A stretch of 64,000 nt of DNA from Leishmania donovani (taxonomy: Eukaryota; Euglenozoa; Kinetoplastea; Trypanosomatida; Trypanosomatidae), in the NCBI RefSeq assembly GCF_000227135.1, contig NC_018258.1, positions 27,967-91,966 on the forward strand, in the 5' to 3' direction. Shown here piece by piece: positions 46,900-58,400 of the stretch. Under the pieces are notes generated by a model, which saw nothing but the letters and a program-made list of their open reading frames with translations, ran no database searches and was not told the DNA's origin. Numbering within the stretch: position 1 is the first letter of the stretch; each line of letters opens with the position of its first letter. The position numbers and the translations under genes are program-made.

Positions 46900-49755
46900 T
46901 TACTCCGACAAGACTCGCAGAGGGGCCTCGTCCCCGACCGATGCCGTCGAGGCACCGGATGACAGCTGCTCTTGCAGAATACTCGGCGAGGAAGGGTACA
47001 AGAGGGCCGGCAGGACGGCGGGCCGATTCTGGACTTCACCGTCACACGGAGAGCCTCCGTAAAACTGCTCATCTTTTCCCGCCTTGTCCAGCGCCTGCCG
47101 CAGCCTTTCGTTCTCGCTCCGCAACGCCGCAATGATGGTGTCTTTCTCCATAAGCACTTCCTCCAGCTGCTGACCAAGGTCTAGCCTCAGCTGTGCAATG
47201 ATCTGGAGCGTGAGACGCTGCTCCAGCGCCGCTACATCCACGGAGGAGAGCGAGGAGGGGTGGCGGGTGGCGCCTTTCACATGTGGCAAGACCACCTCCG
47301 CGAGCGCCCTCGATTTCGAATCCGTACCACTCACATTCGCTAGGAGGAGGTCAGATGACTCGCAGATAGAGCGCGCGGCACGCGGCAGCGGCAAGCGTTC
47401 CTTCCGTGTTCGCTGCCTCGTCCGACGCTGTGAAAGCGACTCCACTATGTAGGGCACTAAGCAAGACATTTTCTGCCGCTTCGCAGAGGTGGACGACCCC
47501 GTCGAGTTACGCCCCACCTGGTGCGGGCGTGCCCTCTGTGTTATTCGCATGCGCGGTCTTGGCGACTCGGTCGCCGTGTCGCTGGTGAAGCTCTCAGTAG
47601 TATCACTGATGCCGATTTCGTTCTGCGGTTCGTGCGCCTTCTTGTAGGCGTGTCGCCGCCTTCGCGCGCGGCGCGGCCTCCGCGGGGACCCTGCGTCATC
47701 TGTGTGCTTGCTGTTGAAGCTGCACTCCGTCACAGCTGGGGCCGAGGTGGGCTCGTTCGCGGCGGCAGCTGCTCTTGAGCGACTGCGAGCGGCCGGCAGG
47801 TAGAGCCGTGGCGCGTTGCGCGCTTTGCTCGGCCCCACAGAGGGGACGCTCAGCCCTTTGACGCGGAAGGCGTACCGCAGCGTGTTGTTGGTGTGCTCGT
47901 GGTTCACGGAGCTCGGCGACACCGCTGCGATCATGACCGTCTTGCTGTTGCCGGTAAAGCTGGCGCGCAGCACCTCCGTCAGGCGGGAGCCGCGAAACGG
48001 AACGTGCTTCTTCTTCTCATCCAAGGCACGAATGCACTCCTTGAGCGCCAGTAGGGACTTGTTGATCTCGGCACCCTCGAGTCGCGTTAGGCGGTCATGT
48101 GCGGCTGTGTCGGCGGCCCGCTCGCTTCCGGCCAGGTCGACAAAGTTGACGGTGCCGGTGAAGTCGGGGTTCTCACTGTCTGTGATGCGGAGGGACAGCA
48201 CCGCGTGGGAGCGGCTGGAGTGCTCGTTCGCGGTGGTCGTACCGGTGCGGCGCTGCTCCATGCCGGACCGCACGAGCTGCCACAGCTCCTCGACCGTTGC
48301 GACGGTGCGCCAGGAGACGCCACAGATGTTCACGCGGCGGTTGGCATCCTCGCGGAGGACGATAGGGTGTCGGTGGTTGAGCAGGTCGTAAAGCGAGTTG
48401 CAGTAGATTTCGAAGAAGGAGACGCAGAGCTGCTGCCCCGGACGCAGTCGTTCAAAGAGGTCCCCCGCAGCCTGCAGGTACAAGCCCTTTTCCGTGTCCG
48501 TTCCTATCATGGTGTACGTCTTGCCGCTGCCTGTCTGCCCGTAGGCGAAGCAGGAGGCACTGCCACCGGAAAGGCTGACCGTGAGAAGGTCCTTTACGGA
48601 TTGGGCGTAGACTTCCTCGTTCGTGGCCTCTGCCCCGAAGGCGCTGTCAAAGACGTAGTCGCTGCTCTCCTCGTAGCTGGTCAAGTCTACACGCTGCTTC
48701 GTGACGGCGATGCGCACGTGCGCCCTGTCCACCTGCACACAGTCCACACCGGGCTCACCAGGTGCTAAAGGGCGCTTGCGCACAACAACCGTTATGCGGC
48801 CGTCTCTGCCTTTACAGCGACTATTTGCCACTGATGATACCCTCGCGGCGGACGCCGCACTCGGGGATCGTTCCCTCCTCTCGGCGGTGATCCGGTCTGC
48901 TCGCTTGAGAGGCAAGGGGCTGGCAGACGGAGCGCTGACCGGGGCATTCGCTGTCGTTCTCGGGGCCGGCGAGGGGTGCTCAGGGGGTGACGAGGCGACG
49001 TCCTCCTCTCCTTCGATGCGCGGCGCTGCGAGGAGCGGCACCTTATCCTCAAGAGACGTGTGGGCTTCCGACGCTGGCGCCGGGATGGAGGGGCTGGAGG
49101 GTGATCTGCGGCGCGCGGCTCCACCGGGCGCTCTGGCGCCCGACACGCTTGGAAGGATCTGGGCGGTTGAAGTTTGCTTGAGCGGGCTCGCGGACGTCCT
49201 GCGGTGGCGACATATTGGTGGCAACTCTGACAGCCTCGTGAGCTCGCTGTTGGTGCTGTTGTGCAGCGCGATAGATGGCGTGACAGAATGGCCACGCTCA
49301 TAACGCAGAACGGCGCGCGAGACTCCAGGGGCCGACGCTTGGCGCGGCTCGTCACGATGATGGAGGGTGACTGCCGCAAGAGGTGTGCCCGCCACCACGC
49401 CACCACCACCACCACCCATGCCAGCAAACTGGAGAGAGAGAGAGTTGAGCTCGCGGTTGAGAGTCGAAACGGACGGGATCGCAGAGCTGTTCGGAAAATG
49501 CCGGCGCGCTGCAGTCGAGTCTTTGCGCGATCGGGTCCCGGCGGCATCGGCGCAAGTGCTGAGTGGAAACGGCACCTGAGCAAGGATGTGTGGTGCGCCT
49601 TTGTCATTCAGAGCCGCAAGTCGTGGCAGGGGGGGCAACGCGGAATGAGCGCGATTTTCCGCGCCGTGAAAAAAGCGACGCAGCTGATGGGCCCCTGCCT
49701 CAACTTTTGAGGCCCATGAACCCCCCTCTCTGTCGGCGTCCTTCGGCGTATGCAT
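46900..49755 (-). CDS. Kinesin-13 family motor protein with long N-terminal extension (951 aa)
   Basis: Kinesin-13s depolymerise microtubule ends. The motor domain spans about residues 316-635: it opens GRITVVVRKRPLAPGE, with P-loop YGQTGSGKTYTMIG near 405, switch I NEHSSRSHAVL, switch II VDLAGSERA and the class-typical LLALKECIRAL, FRGSRLTEVLRASFTGNSKT and NNTLRYAFRVKGL. The kinesin-13 loop-2 KVD finger is represented by RVDLTSYEE near residue 355 (Lys to Arg). The N-terminal 315 residues are disordered and Ser/Pro-rich; the C-terminal tail is basic with a short coiled coil (LRLDLGQQLEEVLMEKDTII) near the end. A flagellar-length or spindle role is known for some trypanosomatid kinesin-13s, but this paralogue is not identified. 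Confidence 0.88.
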   Translation of the reverse strand: MHTPKDADREGGSWASKVEAGAHQLRRFFHGAENRAHSALPPLPRLAALNDKGAPHILAQVPFPLSTCADAAGTRSRKDSTAARRHFPNSSAIPSVSTLNRELNSLSLQFAGMGGGGGGVVAGTPLAAVTLHHRDEPRQASAPGVSRAVLRYERGHSVTPSIALHNSTNSELTRLSELPPICRHRRTSASPLKQTSTAQILPSVSGARAPGGAARRRSPSSPSIPAPASEAHTSLEDKVPLLAAPRIEGEEDVASSPPEHPSPAPRTTANAPVSAPSASPLPLKRADRITAERRERSPSAASAARVSSVANSRCKGRDGRITVVVRKRPLAPGEPGVDCVQVDRAHVRIAVTKQRVDLTSYEESSDYVFDSAFGAEATNEEVYAQSVKDLLTVSLSGGSASCFAYGQTGSGKTYTMIGTDTEKGLYLQAAGDLFERLRPGQQLCVSFFEIYCNSLYDLLNHRHPIVLREDANRRVNICGVSWRTVATVEELWQLVRSGMEQRRTGTTTANEHSSRSHAVLSLRITDSENPDFTGTVNFVDLAGSERAADTAAHDRLTRLEGAEINKSLLALKECIRALDEKKKHVPFRGSRLTEVLRASFTGNSKTVMIAAVSPSSVNHEHTNNTLRYAFRVKGLSVPSVGPSKARNAPRLYLPAARSRSRAAAAANEPTSAPAVTECSFNSKHTDDAGSPRRPRRARRRRHAYKKAHEPQNEIGISDTTESFTSDTATESPRPRMRITQRARPHQVGRNSTGSSTSAKRQKMSCLVPYIVESLSQRRTRQRTRKERLPLPRAARSICESSDLLLANVSGTDSKSRALAEVVLPHVKGATRHPSSLSSVDVAALEQRLTLQIIAQLRLDLGQQLEEVLMEKDTIIAALRSENERLRQALDKAGKDEQFYGGSPCDGEVQNRPAVLPALLYPSSPSILQEQLSSGASTASVGDEAPLRVLSE

Positions 49756-50448
49756 CTGTAGATCACTGCGCCTGCTGTGTATCTAAAAAAAAAACAAGAA
49801 GCATGAAGTGGCCCGATCGCAGACCGACAGAGCTCCGCGACGGCGCGATGTGTTGACGAAAGGGGGGGGAGGTGGGAAACAGAGGGGTAACGAACCCGTG
49901 GAGAGAGAAAAAAGAGAGGATACCGTCTGCGGCTGAGTCATCTGCATCATATGGACCGAGTCGAAAACTCGCGCTGTTTACCCAAGGAGGCGAGCCACCT
50001 CCTGCCCTGTCCTGCCCTGCCCCTTCAGGACCCAGACACCGGGAAGAACGCTTTCCCGCATCGGGACGAGGAGTGGTGCAGCGGGGTGCAACAGTCCACG
50101 CGACACCCCATCGACTGGAGCACGCTTCTCAGTCGCGAAGTACTCTACGAGAGGCCCTGCAAGAACGAAGCGATAAAAAAGTGTGCATAGAGAGGCAATG
50201 ATACAGACGGCGCCGCTCGCCTTCCACGGGCCCTCCCTCTCTCTGTTCGCCCCCCCTCCAGGAGAGCGGAAGACGGGCACCGCCAGCGTGCCCGTAGAGG
50301 GGCCAGGGCGAAGGGCGGAGCGAGAAGGCAGTGCAGACGCAGGGAGACGTAAGAGCACTAAACGAGACGAAACACCACGTCAGCAAAGCACGCCGTTTGC
50401 GCGCCGCCCGCGTACCTCCTGCCACCGGATCCTTCCTTCCTTATCCCG
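49756..50448. other. Intergenic spacer
   Basis: No gene seen. It holds an A-run near 49785-49795 and G-runs near 49863-49870 on the plus strand. Confidence 0.5.
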
Positions 50449-53400
50449 TCACCCACTGCAGAGGTGCCGCAGCTCCTCAATGGTGGCGTCTATGCGGTCA
50501 CACCGGATGCCGCCAAGGCTGCAGGGGATAATCTGCACGGAAGCGGTGCGCAGATACCAGGTGGAGAAGACGGTTTGCATCGTCTGCACGGAGAGCATGC
50601 GCCGCGCCATAACCCTTGCAGTGACGTTCAAGTTGAACTTGGAGAGGATAACTGGGGGACCAGAGAAGACGATGCTGTGCACGTTATCCTGGGCCCGCAG
50701 GCCAATCACCGCGGCCCTGCTGCCAACGGGACCGTGCCCGACGACGAAAACGTTTTCGTGATCGCCGCGAAGCTTCGTCAGTAACGCGCGCACGACAGAT
50801 GTGGTTTTGTCGATGGACGCCTCCCACCTCGACGGCACCATCCCCTGCACAAATGCCAGGTAAGGCAATACGCGATCAATGTACGGCGCTGGCATGAGGA
50901 ACGAGAAGAACGACAAGGCGTACGTGTCGATCCACATCGCCATGGACTCTATCAGAAGAATGAGGTCGCTGCCGGGCCGCGCTGTCACGATGGTGGTGTT
51001 GACGGTGGCCGTCTCCTCGCGGAACACGTCAAAGCTCATGGCGGCGGAGTCGACCTCCTCTGAGATGGGCACGCGCTTGAAAGACGGGAACCAGCGAGCG
51101 AGGTCGGCGTCCTGCCCGGCCACATCCCTGTTGAGCCCCAGCTTTGTGAAGAGCGCCATGCCGACCACATCGACTGTCGGGCTGAACTGCGTCAGGCACA
51201 GGGGTGGCATCGCGTACGACGTGTCGCCTTGTGCACTTACGGAGCTCCCCCTGCTCATGCTACTCGTACGCGTCGGGGGCTCCGCCAGGTTCGCGAGCAT
51301 CAGCCGGCCCGCGGCGGCGGGAGTGCTGGAGCGATTTGCGTAGTTCGGCAAGAAAACGTCGCTGACGGATCCCTCGTAAACGTCGTTGGCGCCAGTGCGA
51401 CCAATAATACAGCAGGCGAGCAGCACCAATGTGAAGCACGCGGATATGGTGAAGACGCCGTATTTGTTTGACGCCTCGTTGGTGCGCACGATGCACAGCA
51501 GCAGGTGCACCGCCAGCGCCAGCACAAAGAGACCGAAGCGGTAGTTTGAAACCATCAGCACCGCCACACAGCTAATTAGGTGAAGCAGTAGCAGCAGCCA
51601 CGAGATGCGGAAGAGCCACCGGCGCACCGCACCCTTCCACCGCCCGTACACACTCACTAGCCCGGTGAAGACGAAGAACAGCATGACGAAGAGAGAGGCC
51701 AGCAGCGAGCTTCCCCAGTGGCCACTCCAGCCGTGCTGCGACATGGTGAAGAGGGTGCTCATCCAGAAGACGGTCGCGTAGAAGACGCCGCAGATGATGA
51801 TGTCGGACGAGGAGCTCACGTTGCGGGCAATCGTGAAGGTGGCGCAGAGTAGCAGCAGCACCGACTGCGCCACGATGGCGGCGCACAAAAAGAAGAAGCC
51901 GCCGCCGGTGACGAAAGCGACGCCCATGGCCACCGACAGCACCGCCACCATCGTGAGCAGCATCACCTCCGCCGGCGGGAAGCGCTGCTCCATTTGCTCG
52001 TCATCCATCTCCACCTCCATGAAGAGGTAGAGCGTCGTTTCAGCGTGGTTCTGCCGGCTGCCGTGCGCGTACGAGCGCTTGCGCAGCCTCCGCAAGCCAA
52101 AGGCGAATAGGACATGGTAGATGAAGATGAGGCACACGGCAACGATCCAGCCGTATGCCAGGCTGTACTGCAGTCCGGTCAAGACGTCGTAGCGGGCGGC
52201 CATGGTGCAGAAGAGAACAAAATAGGCGATGGTGCAGCCCACGTAGATGACCAGCTGAAAGGCAAGCGCCTTGGCGCCAAATGCCCTGAACGCCTGCACG
52301 ACGCGCCCCTGGAACGTGCTGCGAGCCACGTCGAAGCCGCGGGAGCAGAAGATGACAAATTGAGATGCCACGACGATGAAGGCGGTGCCGTAGAGAAACA
52401 CGTGGTAGGGATACACAAGAATGGCAAAGAAAATGTTGATTAGCGTGACGACACCGAGCAGCGCGATGAAGCAGGTGCCAAGGAGGAAGTAGAAGGAGGT
52501 GACCATGAGACACAGCCACAGAAACCCTTTCGCCACCAGCAGCACCGACGACGGCAGCCCCGCCAGCAGCTTGTCGCCTTGAATGAGACCGTTTTCCAGC
52601 AGAAGGGTGCGCCGCTCCTGCATCTCCCACTGCACAATCTGCAGCCACTGACGCTCGTGCATCTCCGTGAGGCTGATGCGGAAGAAAGACTCGAGTGTGG
52701 TGAATTGGTTGACGTAGTCAGTGAAGAGGTTGCGCAACGGCGAGCGCGACATGGTGAGGCTGTTCCGCTGTATCAAGCCTGGCGAATAGAGGCCATCCAT
52801 CTCTATACTGTCCGTCCCGCATGTGATGAGATTGGCGTCGTCGTCAACGTCGAGCGCGTAGTAGGCAGGTGAGCGAGGGGTGAAGCATTGCGCCGTGGCG
52901 GAGCCGTTCGTTCCCGGCGGCGAATATCTGCCTGTCTCATGCGGTGCGATGGAAAGCTGATCGCGCAGGGAGATAGACGGCTCGATGATGCTGCGCTTCA
53001 GAGCATCAATGCGGGATGCCTCCTCGATGTAGCCGGCGCTGCGGAGGCAGTTTAGCTCCCACTCCTTCACCCCCTCACCCCGCAGAATGGCCGCCTTGAG
53101 CTGCTCAAAGTAGTCGCGGATGGTGGTGGCAAAGCGGTCGTAGTTGCCCTGCTGATTGCAGTCATTCTTGCCGCCCAGCTCGACCGGCAGCACTTCCGCA
53201 TCGAAGAGGTCCAGCAGCTTGCCGTGGCGGATGTCGCCGTCGGAGATGATGATGATGCGATCGGACACGATGGCCGGCAGCCGAGAGAAGATCGGCTTTG
53301 CCATGGCGGCGAGCAGGCGGCCCATCTTGCAGATGTAGATCTTGTCCACGCATCCGGGGTAGAACTTGGCAATGCGAAGCGCGATGTCGGCCTGAAGGGT

Positions 53401-53868
53401 CATGTCAAGGTTGCTAATCATGCTCGCCTTGTCCTGGTTGATGAGCATGGTGATCTGGCACCGCTTGGTTTCCGGTCGAAGCCGCGTGCCGTAGCTAATA
53501 AACATGTCGAAGTTCATTCGACTCTCTTCGCGCCGAGCCGCCACTGGCTTGTCGCGCGCTGTGCACACGTAGAAGGTGACTCGGCCTGCCTTGTCGTTGC
53601 CGATCATCTGAATGATGCCTTTGCGCATATTCTCCATCATCCAGTCTGTGACGTTGTAGGCCGCCAGCTGCTCACGCTCGAAGTCAGCGCGGCGCCGCAG
53701 TTTCGCTACGGTCTCATCGACGTTGAAGTTCTTGTTCTCCAGAAAGCCGAAGATCCAGCAGTCAAAGTAGTTGTGGTGAATTCCCATGCGCTCCTTCACC
53801 TCATCCACCTCCGCCTGATGGGCGTAGGCGCCGCTGCCGATGTCGAGCAGCACTGGCGCATGTGACAT
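50449..53868 (-). CDS. CRAL-TRIO/polytopic/pseudolipase fusion protein, copy A (1139 aa)
   Basis: The first ATG of the frame is at 53868 (MSHAPVLLDIGSGAYAHQ). Residues about 27-235 form a Sec14-like CRAL-TRIO module: FGFLENKNFNVDETVAKLRR in the N-lobe and QADIALRIAKFYPGCVDKIY leading to DAEVLPVELGGKND. A linker follows, then about 12 predicted spans from residue 440 to 825. The C-terminal 190 residues resemble a class-3 lipase (alpha/beta hydrolase): a strand with LILLIESMAMWIDTYALSFF, then the elbow VFVVGHGPVGSRAAVIGLRA near 1044, where GHSLGG is expected. The Ser nucleophile position is Gly. It is tandem with copy B at 55420-58833. A lipid carrier, scramblase-like or regulatory role is inference only. 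Confidence 0.8.
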   Translation of the reverse strand: MSHAPVLLDIGSGAYAHQAEVDEVKERMGIHHNYFDCWIFGFLENKNFNVDETVAKLRRRADFEREQLAAYNVTDWMMENMRKGIIQMIGNDKAGRVTFYVCTARDKPVAARREESRMNFDMFISYGTRLRPETKRCQITMLINQDKASMISNLDMTLQADIALRIAKFYPGCVDKIYICKMGRLLAAMAKPIFSRLPAIVSDRIIIISDGDIRHGKLLDLFDAEVLPVELGGKNDCNQQGNYDRFATTIRDYFEQLKAAILRGEGVKEWELNCLRSAGYIEEASRIDALKRSIIEPSISLRDQLSIAPHETGRYSPPGTNGSATAQCFTPRSPAYYALDVDDDANLITCGTDSIEMDGLYSPGLIQRNSLTMSRSPLRNLFTDYVNQFTTLESFFRISLTEMHERQWLQIVQWEMQERRTLLLENGLIQGDKLLAGLPSSVLLVAKGFLWLCLMVTSFYFLLGTCFIALLGVVTLINIFFAILVYPYHVFLYGTAFIVVASQFVIFCSRGFDVARSTFQGRVVQAFRAFGAKALAFQLVIYVGCTIAYFVLFCTMAARYDVLTGLQYSLAYGWIVAVCLIFIYHVLFAFGLRRLRKRSYAHGSRQNHAETTLYLFMEVEMDDEQMEQRFPPAEVMLLTMVAVLSVAMGVAFVTGGGFFFLCAAIVAQSVLLLLCATFTIARNVSSSSDIIICGVFYATVFWMSTLFTMSQHGWSGHWGSSLLASLFVMLFFVFTGLVSVYGRWKGAVRRWLFRISWLLLLLHLISCVAVLMVSNYRFGLFVLALAVHLLLCIVRTNEASNKYGVFTISACFTLVLLACCIIGRTGANDVYEGSVSDVFLPNYANRSSTPAAAGRLMLANLAEPPTRTSSMSRGSSVSAQGDTSYAMPPLCLTQFSPTVDVVGMALFTKLGLNRDVAGQDADLARWFPSFKRVPISEEVDSAAMSFDVFREETATVNTTIVTARPGSDLILLIESMAMWIDTYALSFFSFLMPAPYIDRVLPYLAFVQGMVPSRWEASIDKTTSVVRALLTKLRGDHENVFVVGHGPVGSRAAVIGLRAQDNVHSIVFSGPPVILSKFNLNVTARVMARRMLSVQTMQTVFSTWYLRTASVQIIPCSLGGIRCDRIDATIEELRHLCSG

Positions 53869-55419
53869 GGCGTGCAAAGCGAGGGAGAGAGGTCAGCGTA
53901 AAAGCAGACGGAGCCGCCAATCACAGCGCCCGCGCGAACCTCGAGAGGAGCGCCCTCTGAGGGCGAAACATCGGAGGCGGAAGAAAGGAGGGACGGCTAC
54001 CACGACAGTGTGGCAGCTGAATATTCGAGGAAGTGGGACAATGGAAAAGAGAAGCAGAAGAGAGACCCCAAGGCAAGGTGGGCGGGAGTAGCACAGGGGG
54101 AAGGGGAGGGGTACAGAGCACAAGAAAGAATCGGGGAGGGGGACGAGCGACGGCAAGAGGAGAGGGCACGAACGGAACAGAAAAAGGATACGGGCGGGCA
54201 CCTTGGGTGCGTCTGTGCTCTACAAGGTCGCACCGCCGACGGTGAGGTGGGCTGTGTCCGTGTTGTTGCGCTACGGTCCTGTGAAGAGACAAAGAAAGGC
54301 AAGAGCGACAGGCAACGAGACGGCGCACGGGTGGTCAGTCAGCTGCTTTGTCTCCGTGAGCCGTTTTCGAGGATGAGAATATCGTGAAGGGGATGCGACG
54401 TGCGAGGGGGAGGGGAGAGGGGGAGGGGAGAATGCGGAAGCGCGGGAGCAACGGCTTCTTGGCACCCTTGTCGTATCAACTGTTTTGTACGGCGACTCTG
54501 GGCTTCTCTTTCCTTTCGTCGTGACCTCCGTTGAAAGCAGCTGACCAGATGTGTGCCAGACGGGAGGGAGAAGGGGAGATGATAGTGGTGGCAGTAATGC
54601 GTGTGCTAGAGACTGAGATGTAACGCATAGATGAGTGGGGTGGCGCCTTTTCTCTTGACCCGTCACACGTGCGCGCGTGTGTCCCTGTCTGTTTCTTTAT
54701 TCACTGAGTGCCCACGCATCACCCGCGCAGCTGAGGAAGGGAGGGGCAATGGAGGCAAGGACGAAGAGACGAGCGATACGCGGTGGGGTGGGGTAACGCA
54801 GGGAGGCAGGGTGGGAGCAGGAAGAGTTGACGCGGACAGTTGAGGCAGAAAGAGGAAGGCAACATGTGCCTATCCGGCGCTTAGTGCGGCTGATGAGCGG
54901 CCGATGGCGCACGCTCAAGAGAAAATCAGCCAAGAACCGGTGTTCTCTGGGCTGCAGCGATGACGTCTGCGTCTGCCCTCCGTTTCTCGTCCTTCTTGCT
55001 CACTTTCGGCAGTGACACAGGGTCCCGCCTTACGCGGAAGAGGCACTGGCATGTGGTGACAACACAAGGCACACACGCGCCATCCTAAAGGGAGGCGCCC
55101 ACACAAAGGCCCATGCGCGAAGAAAGGCAACGAACGAAAGCCAGAGAGAGGAGTAAGCGCGCGTGCATACCGCCGACGCAGACAGACGCAAGAGACACAC
55201 ACACACAGAGGCACACAGAAAAGAATAAGTGAAATAATACAGAGGTCTCCGTGTGCCCAGTGGCTCCGTCTCCGCCTCGCATACACACCTTTTTAGACGC
55301 TACTCTCCCTCTCCACAGGTACAATGCAGCCGAGAGAGAGCGGCGGGGTGCCGAGTGACACGTGGCGAACACACACACATAAAGCTAAAAAGAAAAGATA
55401 AGACAGGTGCACCAGGCGC
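53869..55419. other. Long spacer between the two paralogous genes
   Basis: No gene seen in about 1.55 kb. It contains purine-rich plus-strand stretches (54060-54190, 54400-54440) that give pyrimidine tracts on the transcribed strand and a CA repeat near 55194-55208. Confidence 0.5.
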
Positions 55420-58400
55420 TCATGTGGAGGCAACGTGCCTGCGACCCTCCGCATCGCCGCAGGCCTCCAGCAACGCCGTTGAGAAGAACTGCGGTCGCAT
55501 GCAGTAGAGAGCAGAGGCGTCGCACAGCACACGCTGGCTCACGGTCGTGTCCTGACCGCCGATGTAGTTCAGAACACCGTAGTGGACGCCGATGGAGAGG
55601 ACGTAGCTGTGGTAGTCGTCGAAAGACACTCTGAGCTTTCGGGAGCAATGCAGAAGTCCGGGGGAGGCAAACACGATGGCTTGTGTCTTCGACTGCGCCG
55701 CTGCCGCCGAGAGGAAGCCGCCCGCCACGCCGCCGCCGGTGAGGATGAGGTTGGTTTTAAGCTGGCTCTTCTTGAGGTACACATAATCCCTGAGTTCGTC
55801 GACGAGGCGCACCGCTGCGAAGGGAATCAGCCGGGTAGTAAAGGACGTGGTATGCACCAAGGCATCGATCCAGTCATACGGCATGAAGATGGAGAGTGGG
55901 GACAAGGCGATAGCGTCGACCCAGCCTACCATGGCCACGATGGACGACATGGCGTAGCGGTTGTTCAGCACCAAGACGGTGGTGTTTGCTGCGGCTGGCA
56001 GCAGGAACTCGTGCATCTCCCACGAGATGCCGTCCGTCTCGAACTCGCCCACGACACCGCTGTAGGTGACGCCGCGAGTGCCGAACCAGTTGTTAAAGTC
56101 GACTGAGCGTGTCGCGTTGGTGCGGGCGCTGACGACCTCGTTCAGCAGGGCGAAGTCAACCACGCGGAACGAGCCGTCCTGGGCCAGCTGCAGCGTGCAG
56201 ACAGGGTAGCGGTGGTAGAGCTCCAGCTGCGACAGCGTCGTGGCGTTGGGTGGGTCGGAGGGACGGCTATGCGCTTTCGTGGTCATCAGTGTCGTGCCGT
56301 ACCACCCCAGCAGCACGCACGACACGCCCAGCAGCATCACCGCTGCGGCGAGCAAGAAGGAGGCGTGGATGCCGATGAGCGTGCGAGGGGCAAAGACAAT
56401 GTTCAGCACGTTGTGGATCATGATGGCGAGACAGAAGAGACCCATGCGCCAGTCCACTAGGGGAAACACCGTAATCCAGCAGCCGAAGATGTAGGCCATG
56501 ACGATAATGTAGGAGACGCGCAGCAGCCGGCTTCGGCCCGGGCGGCGCAGGCACGATATCGCCAACAGAACAAAGGCACCGTTCAGTACCAACGCGACAA
56601 TCACCGAGACGCCGTAGCGGTGGTTGTGGTTATGGAGGCCTATGGCTAGCGTCACGTAGCACCAGACGAGAGTCAGCATCCACAGTGTGAAGCGCAACAG
56701 TGACCCGCTCAGCGAGTTCGACAGGGCGTCAGAGTAGTAGTGCACCATGTACGCCGCCACCAGGGTCGCTACAAAGGTTGCGACATAGAGGGAGACGATG
56801 CGGCTAATTAGGAAGCTGATGCCCAGCAGCACGCTGATGGCCAGCGGGATGCCGCAGATGACGTAGGAGGAGGTGCGCAGCATGAAGCGCGTGTCCAGCT
56901 CCCGCAGCTGCTCCTTGGGGGCGTTGCCGAAGTTGAGGGCCAGAAAGAAAGGCAGTGCGGCAAGCCGATTATCCGCGTCGCGCGTCGTCGGGGAGGCAAA
57001 GATGCCGGTAAAGAAAAAGACATGCGTGAAGACGATCACGAAAAGCGCGCTAAACCATCCCGTAGCGAAGGATACTTCGAGGCCGCGCAGCGGGTTGCTG
57101 CTCAGTGCGTACACGCAGAAGATAATGAACTGGATGATGACGAGCACAAAGAATAGTATCACCTCCGCCACCGTGCCCCAGTTGCTGCCGAGGCGCTCGA
57201 AGAGAGGGATGACGTTGTGGTTATACACTGCCAGGATACAGTCCGCCGCACGTGTGCAGAGGGAGGCGCCTTGAATGGCCACCATGAGCAGCACCGCTCC
57301 CAGTGGGAACACGTAGCTGGGCTTGGCGAATAAGCCAAGGAAGAGGGTGATGATGACGTCAGCGCAGAAGACGGCGCAGAAGACAAGGGCGGCGGAGAAG
57401 TATATCATGTTCATCAGCGTGATGGCCACCAGGAGGATGCGGTAGAGGGCGCGCAGCGGGTATGGAACGCCAACGTACCACTTCCGGTCCGACACATCCA
57501 AGCCGCGAATGCCGAGCTCGGTGGTCGTCCTGAGACCGGAGGCGAAGCTGTCCAGGATCTTGTAGCGCTCGCCGCATTCGCTGTTTTCGACGGCCGTGCG
57601 CCAGCGCAGCAGCTCCTCCAGGAAAAAGAGCGCAAGGCTGTCCGGAAGCGGCGCCACTACTTCGGCCCACGAAATCGTCTCCTGGGCACCGGCCTCTCGT
57701 TTGTCGGCTTCATCGCACGCCGGCGACGGCAGGGACGACCCCTCCGTGCGGCACGTCCTGAGGGACTTCAGCTCCGGGTCATCGCTCTCGTTCGCGCCGG
57801 CCATGCCCAGCGACGAGGCCCGCGGGCCCCTCGGCGGATGCGGCTGAAGAGCATCTCTTGCAGCGGGGTAGAAAGACGACTGGCGTGACGGCGTCTGCGC
57901 AGGGAAGGAGCAGACGGACTGCACGAGGGTGTCGGCCTGTGGCGTCGTTGTTGCGACACCGTTGGCGGCGTCCCTCTCGTGCGCCGTCCCAGGGTCGATG
58001 CCGATGCTCTCTAACTCGTAGTCTTTGACCGTCATTCCACGTTCATTGACGGCCCGCTTCAGCTCCGCGTAGTACTTCTCCACCCGATCCGCATACGCGC
58101 CCCAGAGCCCCTCATTGTCACACTTGTTCTTGCCGCCCAGCTCGACCGGCAGCACTTCCGCATCGAAGAGGTCCAGCAGCACACCTTGCTTGATGTCGTT
58201 GTCGTCGATAATCTGAATTCGATCGGCCACGATGGCCGGCAGGCGTTTGAAGATCGGCTTTGCCATGGTGGCGAGGGTGCGACTCATATTGCAGATGTAG
58301 ATCTTGTCCACGCATCCGGGGTAGAACTTCGAGATGCGCAACGCGATGTCTGCCTGGAAGGTCATGTCGACGTTCTTGAAGAGGCTAGCGCCGTCCTGGT

